From: Paludibacter sp.
GTDB lineage: Bacteria; Bacteroidota; Bacteroidia; Bacteroidales; Paludibacteraceae
Assembly (NCBI GenBank): GCA_028690665.1
Contig: JAQVAV010000001.1
Span: forward strand, 124,001 to 188,000
Length of the DNA: 64,000 nt
Reading direction: 5' to 3'
The notes under the pieces are model-generated. The model was given only the letters and a program-made list of their open reading frames with translations. It searched no databases and had not been told where the DNA came from. The position numbers and the translations under genes are program-made. This document shows positions 8,845-18,398 of the stretch, piece after piece; position 1 is the first letter of the stretch, and each line of letters begins with the position of its first letter.

Positions 8845-10989
8845 TTATTTTTCAGCCGAAGGTTTTTCCTCTCTCGGTGGACGAGGTAATAACGCTTTAC
8901 GGGAAAGCTTGAATTTTCCTGTTTTCTGATCAATGTCAAGCAATTTCACATCAATTATATCACCTTCTTTTAAACCGGAAGTTTCCATAGTTTCGATGCG
9001 CTTCCAGTCAATTTCAGAAATATGAAGTAATCCTTCTTTTCCTGGGAGAAATTCAACAAACGCGCCGTAAGGCATGATTGATTTTACTTTGGCCGGATAA
9101 ACTTCTCCAACTTCCGGAATAGCTACGATACCTTTAATTTTTGCGATAGCAGCATCAATTGCCTGTTTATTATTGGCGGCAATTTCAACACGTCCCTGAT
9201 CGCCTATTTCTTCAATAGAAATAACAGCACCAGTTTCAGCCTGCATCGATTGGATAATTTTTCCACCAGGGCCGATTACTGCACCAATCATTTCTTTTGG
9301 AATGAACATGACTACAATGCGTGGTGCATGAGGTTTCAAGTCCTCACGTGGTTCCGAAATAGTTTCAAGGATTTTGCCCATAATGTGCATACGTCCTTCT
9401 TTGGCTTGTCTGAGGGCAGTTTCAAGAATTTCATAAGAAAGTCCGTCCACTTTTATATCCATTTGTGTAGCCGTGATACCGTCAACAGTTCCGGTTACTT
9501 TAAAGTCCATATCTCCGAGGTGATCTTCATCTCCCAAAATGTCCGACAGAACTGCATAGTTCTTACCTTTATTTTCAGAGATAAGTCCCATAGCAATACC
9601 GGTAACCGGTTTTTTGATCTGAACACCGGCATCCATCAACGCAAGAGTTCCGGCACAAACTGTAGCCATAGAAGAGGATCCGTTTGATTCCAAAATATCT
9701 GAAACCACACGTACCACATAAGGATAATCGTCCGGAATCATTGGTTTCAATGCTCTGTAAGCTAAATTACCATGTCCAATTTCGCGACGACCAATTCCAC
9801 GTGATGCACGTGCTTCACCGGTAGAAAACGGTGGAAAGTTATAATGCAACAGGAATCTGTCTTTTCCCTGAACCAGAGCTTCGTCAATTAATTTTTCATC
9901 ATTTTTGGTTCCGAGAGTTACCGAAGTAAGAGATTGAGTTTCACCACGGGTAAAAATGGCAGAACCGTGAGGTCCCGGTAAGTAACTAACTTCGCACCAG
10001 ATAGGACGAATTTCGGTTGTTTTACGTCCATCGAGGCGTTTGCCTTCATCCAAAATAGAACGTCGCATAGCTTCTTTTTCGACATCATGGTAATATCTGT
10101 CGATTAATCCTTTTTTCTCTTCTGCAACTTCAGGATCAAGAGTTTCTATATATTCGGCTTTTACTGCATCAAAATTATCAGAGCGGGAATGTTTATCTGC
10201 ATTGCAGGCAGTTGCAAGAGCGTATGCCTTATCATAAGTTTTTTTCCAAACATCCTTTTTCAGGTCTTCATCATTTTCTTCGTGGCAATAAACGCGTTTT
10301 TCTGTTTTACCTACAGCGTCCATCAATTCAAGCTGAGCCTGACAATGAACTTTAATAGCTTCGTGTGCAACTTTCATGGCATTCAGCAAATCATCTTCAC
10401 TAACTTCTTTCATTTCGCCTTCCACCATCATAATATTATCAAGGGTTGCAGCTACCATAATGTCCATATCGGCATCTTCAAGTTGAACGAAAGTCGGATT
10501 TACAACAAATTCTCCATTAATACGTGCAACTCTCACTTCTGATATTGGTCCGTGGAAAGGAATATCAGAAACAGCTAAAGCGGCCGATGCAGCCAAACCA
10601 GCTAATGCATCCGGCATATCAATACCATCCGCAGAATAAAGAGTAACATTAACAAATGTTTCTGCATGAAAATCGTCCGGAAAAAGTGGACGCAATGCCC
10701 GGTCAACTAAGCGGGATACTAAAATCTCATAATCGGAAGAACGTCCTTCGCGGCGTGTAAAACCGCCCGGAAAGCGTCCGTTGGCAGCAAATTTTTCTTT
10801 ATAATCAACAGATAGCGGCATAAAATCCGTTCCCGGAACCGCATCTTTGGCAGCACAAACTGTTGCCAGCAGCATAGTGTTACCCATGCGCACCATTACA
10901 GCGCCATCGGCTTGTTTAGCCAATTTGCCTGTTTCAATGGTAATTTCACGTCCATCACCAAGTGTGATGGTTTTTGTAACTACATTCAT
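8845..10989 (-). CDS. pnp: Polynucleotide phosphorylase
   Basis: A 3'-5' phosphorolytic exoribonuclease central to RNA turnover. It has two RNase PH cores (about residues 10-225 and 310-540) with [11 protein letters not shown] and [13 protein letters not shown], a KH domain near 550-615 with G-P-G-G-K, and a C-terminal S1 domain (about 620-695) with G-A-F-V-E-F and L-L-H-I-S-E. The length of 714 residues is normal. A minus-strand -7 element TATCTTTG lies at 11030-11037. Convergent with the osmolyte operon. Confidence 0.97.
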   Translation of the reverse strand: MNVVTKTITLGDGREITIETGKLAKQADGAVMVRMGNTMLLATVCAAKDAVPGTDFMPLSVDYKEKFAANGRFPGGFTRREGRSSDYEILVSRLVDRALRPLFPDDFHAETFVNVTLYSADGIDMPDALAGLAASAALAVSDIPFHGPISEVRVARINGEFVVNPTFVQLEDADMDIMVAATLDNIMMVEGEMKEVSEDDLLNAMKVAHEAIKVHCQAQLELMDAVGKTEKRVYCHEENDEDLKKDVWKKTYDKAYALATACNADKHSRSDNFDAVKAEYIETLDPEVAEEKKGLIDRYYHDVEKEAMRRSILDEGKRLDGRKTTEIRPIWCEVSYLPGPHGSAIFTRGETQSLTSVTLGTKNDEKLIDEALVQGKDRFLLHYNFPPFSTGEARASRGIGRREIGHGNLAYRALKPMIPDDYPYVVRVVSDILESNGSSSMATVCAGTLALMDAGVQIKKPVTGIAMGLISENKGKNYAVLSDILGDEDHLGDMDFKVTGTVDGITATQMDIKVDGLSYEILETALRQAKEGRMHIMGKILETISEPREDLKPHAPRIVVMFIPKEMIGAVIGPGGKIIQSMQAETGAVISIEEIGDQGRVEIAANNKQAIDAAIAKIKGIVAIPEVGEVYPAKVKSIMPYGAFVEFLPGKEGLLHISEIDWKRIETMETSGLKEGDIIDVKLLDIDQKTGKFKLSRKALLPRPPREEKPSAEK

Positions 10990-11217
10990 AAAATTACATT
11001 TTCTTTTTTAAACTTTTAATTCTCGGGCGCAAAGATACGATTAAATTTACAAAAAATATATAATACAGTATTTATATATAGGAGTGTTTCTTGTTTTTGA
11101 ATATATATAATTTTTGAATGGAATTTTTATACAAGCAAACTGGAGCGTTTAAAAGTAAATACGACATTCATACAATAAATTAATGGTTGAGCTTTAGTTG
11201 ATAAAGTAATGATTTAC

Positions 11218-11249
11218 TTTGTCTGACGGCATATAAAATATTATCTTTG
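11218..11249 (+). promoter_or_regulatory. Promoter of the MscS-type channel gene
   Basis: TTTG at 11218-11221, a 20-bp spacer and TATCTTTG at 11242-11249 match the Bacteroidota promoter consensus exactly. The leader to the ATG at 11315 is about 60 nt. The remainder of the 325-bp gap 10990-11314 is AT-rich and, apart from the pnp -7 box, I see nothing else in it. Confidence 0.7.
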
Positions 11250-11314
11250 TTCGAATAGCTCTGATTTTGAAGAGCTAACTATAGATAAAAAAGAAATTAC
11301 ATAACGATTCAGGT

Positions 11315-12607
11315 ATGAAAGGCATAGATAGTATTGAAAATTGGACGGAGAAGCTTTTAACTAATAGCGGGATTTCAGGCGAATGGGCAATGTATCTTCG
11401 GCTTCTGATTTTTATCATTTTATTGCTACTGGTATCCGGTATTGCATTTTTCATAACAAAGCAAATTATTGTTCGTTATATTTATAAAACCGTCAAAAAG
11501 TCGCCCGTTAAATGGGATGATGTTTTGGCTGATCAAAAAGTATTCAACAATGTTTCCCACGTAGTTCCTGCTCTGATAATACGACTGCTGGCTCCTGTTA
11601 TTTTTACGGATTTTCAGTCAGTTCTCCCTTTGGTTATAAAAATTACCGATTCTTATATAATTATTGTCGGGATGACTATCGTTTTTGCCTTACTGAAAGT
11701 AGGAGAATTTGCGCTGTCGGCACAACCGACCTTTAAGGATAAACCCCTGACAAGCTATTTCCAATTAATTCGGATTATACTTTATATCGCGACAGGAATT
11801 CTTGTTTTGTCAGTTATTTTCGGAAAATCACCTGTTTATTTTTTAAGCGCTTTTGGAGCAATGACAGCTATTTTGCTTTTAATTTTTAAAGATACAATAC
11901 TTGGATTGGTTGCAAGTGTTCAGATGTCGTCGAACGATATGGTCCGGGTTGGAGACTGGGTTGAAATGCCCAAGTTTAACGCTGACGGAGATGTAATAGC
12001 AATTAACCTGAATACTGTAAAAGTTCAAAACTGGGATAAAACCATAACTACTATTCCGACTTATTACTTTATTACCGATAGCTTTAAAAACTGGCGGGGA
12101 ATGGTGCAAAGCGGAGGCCGGCGAATAAAAAGATCTGTTTTTATTGATTCCCATTCAGTCAGGTTTGTTGACTCGGATACAAGGCAAAAATATTTGAAGT
12201 TTCAACTCGTTTCGGAATATATTGAATCAAGGCAAAAAGAGATAGAGAAATTTAATACAGAACACGAAATAGATACAACCGTATTAATCAATGGAAGAAG
12301 GATGACGAATCTCGGAGTTTTCAGGCAATATGTAGAAGCTTATTTAAAGCACCATCCCATGATAAAGAAGGACATGACGATTATGGTTCATCAACTTGCA
12401 ACCGAAGACAGGGGAATTCCATTAGAAGTATATTGTTTTACAAGCACAACCGACTGGTTGGAATACGAATCTATTCAGGCAGATATTTTCGATCATCTGT
12501 TTGCCGCTATACAATATTTCGATTTGGGAATATTCCAGCAACCCGGAGGAAAAGATATTCAACTGGCATTTAGAGGTTTTAATCAAACGTTGAATGGCAA
12601 AGATTAA
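11315..12607 (+). CDS. MscS-family mechanosensitive ion channel (YbdG-like)
   Basis: A 430-residue membrane protein with about five hydrophobic helices in residues 20-200, the last being the pore-lining helix (A-F-G-A-M-T-A-I-L-L-L-I-F-K-D-T-I-L-G). The MscS beta domain follows: M-V-R-V-G-D-W-V-E-M, then W-D-K-T-I-T-T-I-P-T-Y. The size and the extended C-terminal region fit the YbdG/MscM type rather than the short MscS type. It should release solutes on hypo-osmotic shock. Its proximity to the osmolyte importer is suggestive, but it has its own promoter. Confidence 0.88.
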   Translation: MKGIDSIENWTEKLLTNSGISGEWAMYLRLLIFIILLLLVSGIAFFITKQIIVRYIYKTVKKSPVKWDDVLADQKVFNNVSHVVPALIIRLLAPVIFTDFQSVLPLVIKITDSYIIIVGMTIVFALLKVGEFALSAQPTFKDKPLTSYFQLIRIILYIATGILVLSVIFGKSPVYFLSAFGAMTAILLLIFKDTILGLVASVQMSSNDMVRVGDWVEMPKFNADGDVIAINLNTVKVQNWDKTITTIPTYYFITDSFKNWRGMVQSGGRRIKRSVFIDSHSVRFVDSDTRQKYLKFQLVSEYIESRQKEIEKFNTEHEIDTTVLINGRRMTNLGVFRQYVEAYLKHHPMIKKDMTIMVHQLATEDRGIPLEVYCFTSTTDWLEYESIQADIFDHLFAAIQYFDLGIFQQPGGKDIQLAFRGFNQTLNGKD

Positions 12608-12682
12608 TTGAACCGAATTGACCTGCCTCTGTACACAATTTATTCTTAACAAACACAGCATTTCTTGAAGCGCTCGTAAAAA

Positions 12683-13249
12683 TTAGCCCCAGATAATGTC
12701 GATAACTTTGGGATAGTGCTCATATTCCAAAGCATGAACTTTTGTAGCTATATCAGCTGCACTGTCAGTAGGAGTTAGAGAACATTTTGCCTGAAAAATT
12801 ATATTTCCCTCATCGTAATTTTCATTCACATAATGAATCGTGATACCAGATTCATTTTCACCTGCATTTTTTACAGCTTCATGCACCTTGTTTCCGTACA
12901 TCCCTTTTCCCCCATATTTAGGCAAAAGAGCCGGATGTATATTAATTATTTTATTAGGATATGCTTTAATTAATGTAGTCGGGATTTTTAGCAGAAAGCC
13001 AGCCAAAACAATATAATCAATATTGTTTTCTTTTAAAAAATTGAGAACAACATCGCCTGCTGAGAATTCTTCTTTGGTAAAAGTATAAGAAGGGATAGAC
13101 AATTTTTTAGCCCTTTCATGTACAAAAGCATCTTTTTTATTTGATAAAATAACCGAAAATGTAAATTTTGTACTTTTTGAAAAGTAATTGACTATATTTT
13201 CGGCATTTGAACCTGAACCTGAAGCCAAAATAGCTATTCTTGAGGACAT
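12683..13249 (-). CDS. purN: Phosphoribosylglycinamide formyltransferase
   Basis: Transfers a formyl group from 10-formyl-THF to GAR in purine synthesis. The open frame extends upstream to 13750, but that part is antisense to acpP and fabF. The true start is ATG at 13249, giving the classic M-S-S-R-I-A-I-L-A-S-G-S-G-S-N N-terminus and a normal 188 residues. Catalytic residues are visible: N103 and H105 in I-N-I-H-P-A-L-L-P, and D146 in E-N-Y-D-E-G. An in-frame ATG three codons further upstream (13258) is possible. Divergent from acpP. Confidence 0.94.
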   Translation of the reverse strand: MSSRIAILASGSGSNAENIVNYFSKSTKFTFSVILSNKKDAFVHERAKKLSIPSYTFTKEEFSAGDVVLNFLKENNIDYIVLAGFLLKIPTTLIKAYPNKIINIHPALLPKYGGKGMYGNKVHEAVKNAGENESGITIHYVNENYDEGNIIFQAKCSLTPTDSAADIATKVHALEYEHYPKVIDIIWG

Positions 13250-13400
13250 ATAATTCATTTTTAAATTGCTCAAAACAGAGCCGATTGTGCAAAAAAATGT
13301 ATTTTTTTTATTAAAATTGCGATTATGTGGAGAAATTTTCATTTCTTTGCACCGCAAAATTACAAAACATTTTTTATTTATAAACTTAAAAACAAAAATT

Positions 13401-13637
13401 ATGTCAGAAGTTGCAGCTAAAGTAAAAGCTATTATTGTAGACAAATTAGGTGTAGAAGAATCTGAAGTTGTTCCAACAGCAAGTTTCACTAATGACCTTG
13501 GAGCTGATTCTCTGGATACAGTAGAACTTATTATGGAATTTGAAAAAGAATTCGGTATTTCTATTCCAGACGAACAAGCTGAAAAAATTGCTACCGTAGG
13601 CGACGCCATCGCACATATCGAAGCTTTACAAAAATAA
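13401..13637 (+). CDS. acpP: Acyl carrier protein
   Basis: A 78-residue acidic carrier of fatty acid synthesis intermediates. The phosphopantetheine site is S37 in [10 protein letters not shown]. The open frame extends upstream to 13266, but ATG 13401 gives the standard M-S-E-V-A-A-K start. fabF follows 24 bp downstream, the usual acpP-fabF-rnc order. A degenerate -7 box, TTTCTTTG, lies at 13342-13349, giving a leader of about 50 nt. Confidence 0.97.
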   Translation: MSEVAAKVKAIIVDKLGVEESEVVPTASFTNDLGADSLDTVELIMEFEKEFGISIPDEQAEKIATVGDAIAHIEALQK

Positions 13638-13661
13638 CTTTTTCCACGATAATTTTTTATT

Positions 13662-14924
13662 ATGGAGTTAAAAAGAGTTGTAGTGACTGGTTTAGGCGCG
13701 ATTACTCCGTTGGGTAATTCAGTTCCTGTTTTTTGGGAAAATGTTATCAATGGCGTGAGCGGTGCCGGACCAATTACTCATTTTGATGCGTCAGCTTTTA
13801 AAACTCATTTTGCATGTGAAGTAAAAGATTTTGATCCTTCAAAATACTTTGATCGCAAAGAAGCACGCAAATTAGACATTTACGCACAATATGCCATAGC
13901 AGCTGCAAAAGAAGCGCTGGAAAATGCAAAAATTGACCTTGATACCATTGACAAAGATGAAGTAGGGGTGATTTTTTCGGCCGGAATCGGTGGAATCCAG
14001 ACTTTTGAGCAGGAAATAGGCTACTATTATGCAAATAAAGAGCAAGGTCCTAAATTTAGTCCGTTTTTCATTCCTAAGATGATTTCGGACATTGCAGCCG
14101 GTCATATTGCGATTATGTATGGCTTTCATGGACCGAATTACTCTACAGCTTCTGCTTGTGCGTCTTCAACCAATGCCATCATCGATGCATTTAACTATAT
14201 CCGTCTCGGAAAAGCAAATATGATTTTTGCCGGTGGAGCCGAAGCTGCTATTACCCCTGGTGGGTTAGGAGGTTTTAATGCTCTTACTGCTATTTCGACA
14301 CGTAATGACAGTCCGGAAACGGCATCCCGCCCATTCTGCAAAAGCCGTGATGGTTTTGTTATGGGAGAAGGAGCAGGTTGTTTAGTTTTGGAAGAACTTG
14401 ATCATGCAATCGCCCGTGGAGCCAACATCCTTTGTGAAGTGGTTGGGGGAGGTTTATCTGCCGATGCTTATCACATGACAGCGACCCATCCTGAAGGACT
14501 CGGAGCAAAATTAGTAATGCAACGGGCATTGAAAGATGCAGGACTTTCTATAGCTGACATTGACTACATCAACGTTCATGGAACATCTACTCCGGTTGGA
14601 GATATATCGGAAGCGAAAGCTATCAAAGACGTGTTTGGAGAAGAAGCTTATAAGCTGAACATCAGCTCAACTAAGTCGATGACCGGACACCTGCTTGGTG
14701 CAGCCGGAGCTGTAGAAGCAATCATTTCTGTGCTTTCAGTGATAAATGACATTATTCCTCCGACTATTAATTTTACGGAAGGAGATGAAGATCCTGAAAT
14801 TGATTACAATTTGAATTTTACATTCAACAAAGCTCAAAAACGTGTCGTTAACACAGCTTTGTCTAATACATTTGGTTTTGGTGGTCACAATGCGAGTGTC
14901 ATTGTGAAAAAATATGCTAAATAA
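13662..14924 (+). CDS. fabF: 3-oxoacyl-ACP synthase II (KAS II)
   Basis: Condenses malonyl-ACP with growing acyl-ACP in fatty acid elongation. The catalytic triad Cys-His-His is visible: C166 in T-A-S-A-C-A-S-S, H306 in N-V-H-G-T-S-T and H343 in M-T-G-H-L-L-G-A-A-G. The length of 420 residues is normal for FabF. It lies between acpP (24 bp upstream) and rnc (3 bp downstream). Confidence 0.97.
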   Translation: MELKRVVVTGLGAITPLGNSVPVFWENVINGVSGAGPITHFDASAFKTHFACEVKDFDPSKYFDRKEARKLDIYAQYAIAAAKEALENAKIDLDTIDKDEVGVIFSAGIGGIQTFEQEIGYYYANKEQGPKFSPFFIPKMISDIAAGHIAIMYGFHGPNYSTASACASSTNAIIDAFNYIRLGKANMIFAGGAEAAITPGGLGGFNALTAISTRNDSPETASRPFCKSRDGFVMGEGAGCLVLEELDHAIARGANILCEVVGGGLSADAYHMTATHPEGLGAKLVMQRALKDAGLSIADIDYINVHGTSTPVGDISEAKAIKDVFGEEAYKLNISSTKSMTGHLLGAAGAVEAIISVLSVINDIIPPTINFTEGDEDPEIDYNLNFTFNKAQKRVVNTALSNTFGFGGHNASVIVKKYAK

Positions 14925-14927
14925 ATT

Positions 14928-15737
14928 GTGATTAAATATCTTATACGTAATATAAGGCTCTTTTCCAATTCAAGGAAAGAGCCTTATTTGCTTTTCCATA
15001 AAGTTTTGGGCTTTTATCCCGGTAAAATTGAATACTACCAGCTGGCAGTACGTCACAGATCCGTATCGATTCCGACAGATAACGGCTTACCTCTTAGCAA
15101 CGAACGTCTTGAATTTTTAGGCGATGCCGTTCTCAACTCTGTTGTTACCGATATTTTATACCGCCGTTTTGAAACACAACGCGAGGGTTTTCTTACAAAT
15201 ACCCGCTCTAAAATTGTAAAAAGAGAATCCCTCAATAAATTAGCTTTTGAACTTGGACTTGATCAGCTGATTCTATCTTCGAAACACGTAAACACGCATA
15301 CGAACAATAATATATACGGAAATGCACTCGAAGCGTTACTTGGTGCAATTTACTTAGATTACGGATACAAGAAATGTAAATCATTCGTTGAAAATCGCCT
15401 ATTGAAATCGTTTGTCGATATAGATGAAATAGCAAATGGAGAAGTGAATTTCAAATCGAAAATTATTGAGTGGTCTCAAAAACATAGAATTTCTATTGAA
15501 TTTTTATTGGTAGAAGAACAAGTAATTGCGGGCAATAAACATAAATTTGCCACCGACCTACAGGTTGTTGACAAAATAGTCTGTCGCGGCTTCGGAAGCA
15601 GCAAAAAAGCCTCTCAGCAAGATGCTTCACGCCGTGCTCTTCAGATTTTTCGAGAGAATCCACAACTCGAATCGAACATCCTGAACATAACAGATGAACC
15701 TGTCCGGACGGAAGAAAACCCGGATCCAAACATTTAA
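14928..15737 (+). CDS. rnc: Ribonuclease III
   Basis: A dsRNA endonuclease for rRNA and mRNA processing. The signature is N-E-R-L-E-F-L-G-D-A-V-L at residues 58-69, and a second acidic motif, A-L-E-A-L-L-G-A-I-Y-L-D-Y-G, follows near 130. Residues about 175-247 form the dsRNA-binding domain ending K-K-A-S-Q-Q-D-A-S-R-R-A. A GTG start three bases after fabF gives the 25-residue basic N-terminal extension common in this phylum, and no better start is available nearby. The tail after the dsRBD is short and polar. Confidence 0.93.
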   Translation: MIKYLIRNIRLFSNSRKEPYLLFHKVLGFYPGKIEYYQLAVRHRSVSIPTDNGLPLSNERLEFLGDAVLNSVVTDILYRRFETQREGFLTNTRSKIVKRESLNKLAFELGLDQLILSSKHVNTHTNNNIYGNALEALLGAIYLDYGYKKCKSFVENRLLKSFVDIDEIANGEVNFKSKIIEWSQKHRISIEFLLVEEQVIAGNKHKFATDLQVVDKIVCRGFGSSKKASQQDASRRALQIFRENPQLESNILNITDEPVRTEENPDPNI

Positions 15738-15766
15738 GCCCAGATAATATATTCATGTAATTTACA

Positions 15767-15807
15767 ACACAAAAAGCACTGTTTTGTGTAATAAATCTTT
15801 ATTTTTG
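15767..15807 (+). promoter_or_regulatory. Inverted repeat and -7 box before the acyl-CoA ligase
   Basis: A perfect inverted repeat of ACACAAAA and TTTTGTGT with a 7-bp centre (15767-15789) lies just upstream of a consensus -7 box, TATTTTTG (15800-15807). No TTTG stands at the right -33 distance. The palindrome may be an operator, for example for a TetR-type fatty-acid regulator, or a weak terminator for rnc, since it lacks a T tract. Confidence 0.4.
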
Positions 15808-15840
15808 TACTATTAATACATCAAACTAAAAAACACTCCC

Positions 15841-17640
15841 ATGGAACTTCACTTTTCTCAGATCATTAAAAGTCAGATTAATAAATATAAAGAAAAGGAA
15901 ATTCTTTTTTACCGAAAAAATCTGACAGATACATGGAATCACTATAGCTGGAATGAGCTCGATCGCCAAGTGGATATTGTTTCCAGAGCTTTATTGGAAC
16001 TTGGTGTATCTGAATTTGATAGAGTTGGACAATTTTCGCAAAACATGGCAGAAAATCTGATTGTTGATTTCGCTTTGTATGCCAACAGGGCGATAATGGT
16101 GCCACTCTATGCTACATCCTCGGTATCTCAGGTTGAATTTATCGTAAATGATGCAGAAATCGGAGTATTGTTTGTTGGAGAACAGCAACAATATGATATT
16201 GCTTTGGAGGTAATTAAAAACACAAAAACGCTGAAGAAAATCATTATTTTCGATAAGTCAGTTAAATTGGCGGAAACTCAATATTCATTGTACTATGAAG
16301 ATTTACAGGACATAGGAATTCAATCGACAAAACACTTTGAGATAGAACAAAGACGCCAGGAAGCACAGGACGATGATCTGGCCTGCATCCTGTACACATC
16401 CGGCACAACAGGAAATCCGAAAGGAGTCATGTTGCCACATTCGGTTTTCATAGAAGCCATGCGCATTCATAAAATCAGATTAACCAGCATTTCCGACAAG
16501 GATACCTCAATTGCATTTTTGCCTCTATCTCACGTATTTGAGCGTACATGGTGTTACTTTTGCCTTTATATGGGAGTTAGTATATACATTAATCTCCGAC
16601 CTATGGAAATTCAGCAGACGATTAAAGATGTAAGACCTACTCTCATGTGCGCAGTTCCTCGTTTTTGGGAAAAGGTTTATGCTGGGGTAAATGAGAATAT
16701 TGCTGCGATGTCACCTTTTATGCAGGGAGTTGTAACATGGGCAGTAGCTGGAGGTAAAATGTATAATTTGGATTATTTGCGTGTTGGCAAGAATCCCGGT
16801 TTACTTTTGAAATTAAAATATCTGATAGCTGATGCATTCATTTTTGCTAAAGTAAAGAAAACCCTCGGTATCGAAAACGCGAACATGCTTCCGACAGCAG
16901 GAGCAAAACTATCGGATGAAATCACGGTATTTATGCGAAGCATCGGAGTACCGATAGTTTATGGTTATGGGCTTACGGAAAGTACCGCAACGGTTACCTG
17001 TTTTGATTATACCGGTTACGAAATCGGAACTGTGGGATCAATCATGCCAGACATTCAGGTAAGAATAGGAGAAGATAATGAAATTCAGCTTAAAGGAAAA
17101 ACAATTTTTCCGGGATATTATAAAAACAAGGAGGCTACCCAATTAGCATTTACCGAAGATGGCTGGTTCAAAACAGGCGATGCCGGCTTTCTCAAAGGGG
17201 ATAAAATTGTCCTTACGGAACGCCTGAAGGATTTATTCAAGACTTCAAATGGAAAATATATAGCCCCTCAGGAAATTGAGACACGTTTGGCTTTAGATAA
17301 GTATATTGAACAGGTTGCTGTTATAGGCGATGAACGGAACTTTGTTACAGCAATCATTGCTCCATCGATTGAAGCTTTGAAAGAATTTGCCAAAAAGAAA
17401 AAATTACTATTTTCCAACGATGAAGATTTAATTAAATTACCTGAAATTTATCAGCTTATTACAGATAGAATAAAAGAACGCCAACAAGGTATGGCAAATT
17501 ATGAATTAATCAAGAAGTTTACACTTATCAAAAAAGGATTTAGTATTGAAACAGGAGAACTGACTAATACATTAAAAATCCGAAGAGCTGTAATTATGCA
17601 GAAATACAAAGTCCAAATCGACGCGATGTATATGTTATAA
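15841..17640 (+). CDS. Long-chain fatty acid-CoA ligase (AMP-forming)
   Basis: Activates fatty acids to acyl-CoA through an acyl-adenylate. The ATP-binding loop is Y-T-S-G-T-T-G-N-P-K-G near residues 186-196, followed by Y-G-Y-G-L-T-E-S, a T-G-D-A-G motif and the hinge L-K-D-L-F-K-T-S-N-G-K-Y. The length of 599 residues is typical of the bacterial FAA1-like group, without a membrane segment. It is monocistronic, between rnc and the winged-helix gene. Confidence 0.92.
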   Translation: MELHFSQIIKSQINKYKEKEILFYRKNLTDTWNHYSWNELDRQVDIVSRALLELGVSEFDRVGQFSQNMAENLIVDFALYANRAIMVPLYATSSVSQVEFIVNDAEIGVLFVGEQQQYDIALEVIKNTKTLKKIIIFDKSVKLAETQYSLYYEDLQDIGIQSTKHFEIEQRRQEAQDDDLACILYTSGTTGNPKGVMLPHSVFIEAMRIHKIRLTSISDKDTSIAFLPLSHVFERTWCYFCLYMGVSIYINLRPMEIQQTIKDVRPTLMCAVPRFWEKVYAGVNENIAAMSPFMQGVVTWAVAGGKMYNLDYLRVGKNPGLLLKLKYLIADAFIFAKVKKTLGIENANMLPTAGAKLSDEITVFMRSIGVPIVYGYGLTESTATVTCFDYTGYEIGTVGSIMPDIQVRIGEDNEIQLKGKTIFPGYYKNKEATQLAFTEDGWFKTGDAGFLKGDKIVLTERLKDLFKTSNGKYIAPQEIETRLALDKYIEQVAVIGDERNFVTAIIAPSIEALKEFAKKKKLLFSNDEDLIKLPEIYQLITDRIKERQQGMANYELIKKFTLIKKGFSIETGELTNTLKIRRAVIMQKYKVQIDAMYML

Positions 17641-17671
17641 AATAACCTAAAACCAGAAATATTATTGATTT

Positions 17672-17703
17672 ATTGTGTTTTACAACATAATTTAATATCT
17701 TTG
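17672..17703 (+). promoter_or_regulatory. Promoter of the small winged-helix gene
   Basis: ATTG at 17672-17675, a 20-bp spacer and TATCTTTG at 17696-17703. The -7 box matches the consensus perfectly and the -33 box at three of four positions. The leader is about 45 nt. Confidence 0.55.
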
Positions 17704-17753
17704 CAGCAGAATTGTTTTTAGTTCAACTATAAACTAAACTTAAAAGGACTGTT

Positions 17754-17951
17754 ATGTTAATTGAAAAAATTGGAACTAATGCAGGACTCGTTTGGAGTGC
17801 ATTAGAAAATGGCGAACTTTCAGTAAAAGCCATTAAAAAAGCAACAAAACTAACTGAAAAAGATTTGGCTTACGCTTTCGGTTGGTTAGCCCGTGAAGGC
17901 AAAATTAAATTCAACGAAGTTGAAGGGGAATTGTTTGTTTCATTAGCTTAA
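17754..17951 (+). CDS. Small winged-helix protein (DUF2582 type)
   Basis: A 65-residue protein whose whole length fits a winged helix: helix (G-L-V-W-S-A-L-E), helix-turn-helix (V-K-A-I-K-K-A-T-K-L-T-E-K-D-L) and a two-stranded wing (I-K-F-N-E ... G-E-L-F-V). It matches the DUF2582 family common in Bacteroidota. DNA binding is likely from the fold, but no target is known. It has its own promoter and terminator and no partner gene. Confidence 0.82.
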   Translation: MLIEKIGTNAGLVWSALENGELSVKAIKKATKLTEKDLAYAFGWLAREGKIKFNEVEGELFVSLA

Positions 17952-17969
17952 GGAACAAAAATGGCATTT

Positions 17970-18000
17970 AAAACGGACAAGTTTGTGATTTGTCCGTTTT
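17970..18000 (+). terminator. Intrinsic terminator after the winged-helix gene
   Basis: An 11-bp hairpin pairs 17970-17980 (AAAACGGACAA) with 17990-18000 (TTGTCCGTTTT), followed by further T residues. This is a strong rho-independent terminator. Confidence 0.88.
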
Positions 18001-18046
18001 TTTCTTGTTTTTAAGGTTAAAAAAGACTATTATTTTCACCGAAATA

Positions 18047-18078
18047 TTTCGTCATTTAAAAAAATGACTGTATATTTG
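18047..18078 (+). promoter_or_regulatory. Promoter of the tRNA-Gly/tRNA-Leu pair
   Basis: TTTC at 18047-18050, a 20-bp spacer and TATATTTG at 18071-18078, 37 bp upstream of the first tRNA base. The spacing is right and the -7 box perfect. Confidence 0.6.
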
Positions 18079-18115
18079 CAGCCGCTTTCAGAGAGAAGAA
18101 AGCTTAATTCTTAAT

Positions 18116-18188
18116 GCGAAAATAGCTCAGTTGGTAGAGCATAACCTTGCCAAGGTTAGGGTCGCGGGTTCGAGTCCCGTTTTTCGCT
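18116..18188 (+). tRNA. tRNA-Gly (anticodon GCC)
   Basis: A full cloverleaf of 73 nt. The acceptor GCGAAAA pairs with TTTTCGC, the D arm is GCTC/GAGC, and the anticodon stem TAACC/GGTTA encloses loop TTGCCAA with anticodon GCC. The T loop is TTCGAGT. The 3' CCA is not encoded. Confidence 0.96.
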
Positions 18189-18225
18189 CAAAGCAAGCAT
18201 TTGTTTGCACACAGGAATCATTCCT

Positions 18226-18308
18226 GCCCGGATGGTGGAATGGTAGACACGAAGGACTTAAAATCCTTTGGCTTCACGGCTGTGCGGGTTCAAGTCCCGC
18301 TTCGGGTA
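18226..18308 (+). tRNA. tRNA-Leu (anticodon TAA)
   Basis: A class II cloverleaf of 83 nt. The acceptor GCCCGGA pairs with TTCGGGT, the anticodon stem AAGGA/TCCTT encloses loop CTTAAAA with anticodon TAA, and there is a long variable arm as in tRNA-Leu. The T loop is TTCAAGT and CCA is not encoded. It lies 37 nt after tRNA-Gly, so the two are probably one transcript. Confidence 0.95.
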
Positions 18309-18313
18309 CTGCT

Positions 18314-18354
18314 AAAAGCTTCGATAATTTGATTTACAAATTATCGAAGCTTTT
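18314..18354. terminator. Terminator after the tRNA pair
   Basis: A perfect 18-bp hairpin pairs 18314-18331 (AAAAGCTTCGATAATTTG) with 18337-18354 around ATTTA, followed by more T. It closes the tRNA transcript and, read from the other side, could stop the convergent efflux operon. Confidence 0.9.
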
Positions 18355-18398
18355 TCATTTTTCTTTCTACAAAACAGAACTTTCAACTAACATCAATT

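Noticed and set aside
13266-13400. N-terminal extension of the acpP reading frame
   Set aside because: ATG 13401 gives the normal 78-residue carrier protein; the extension crosses the promoter region and the purN start.
13250-13750. N-terminal extension of the purN reading frame to 355 residues
   Set aside because: The added part is antisense to acpP and the start of fabF, has no domain character, and ATG 13249 gives the standard PurN length and start.
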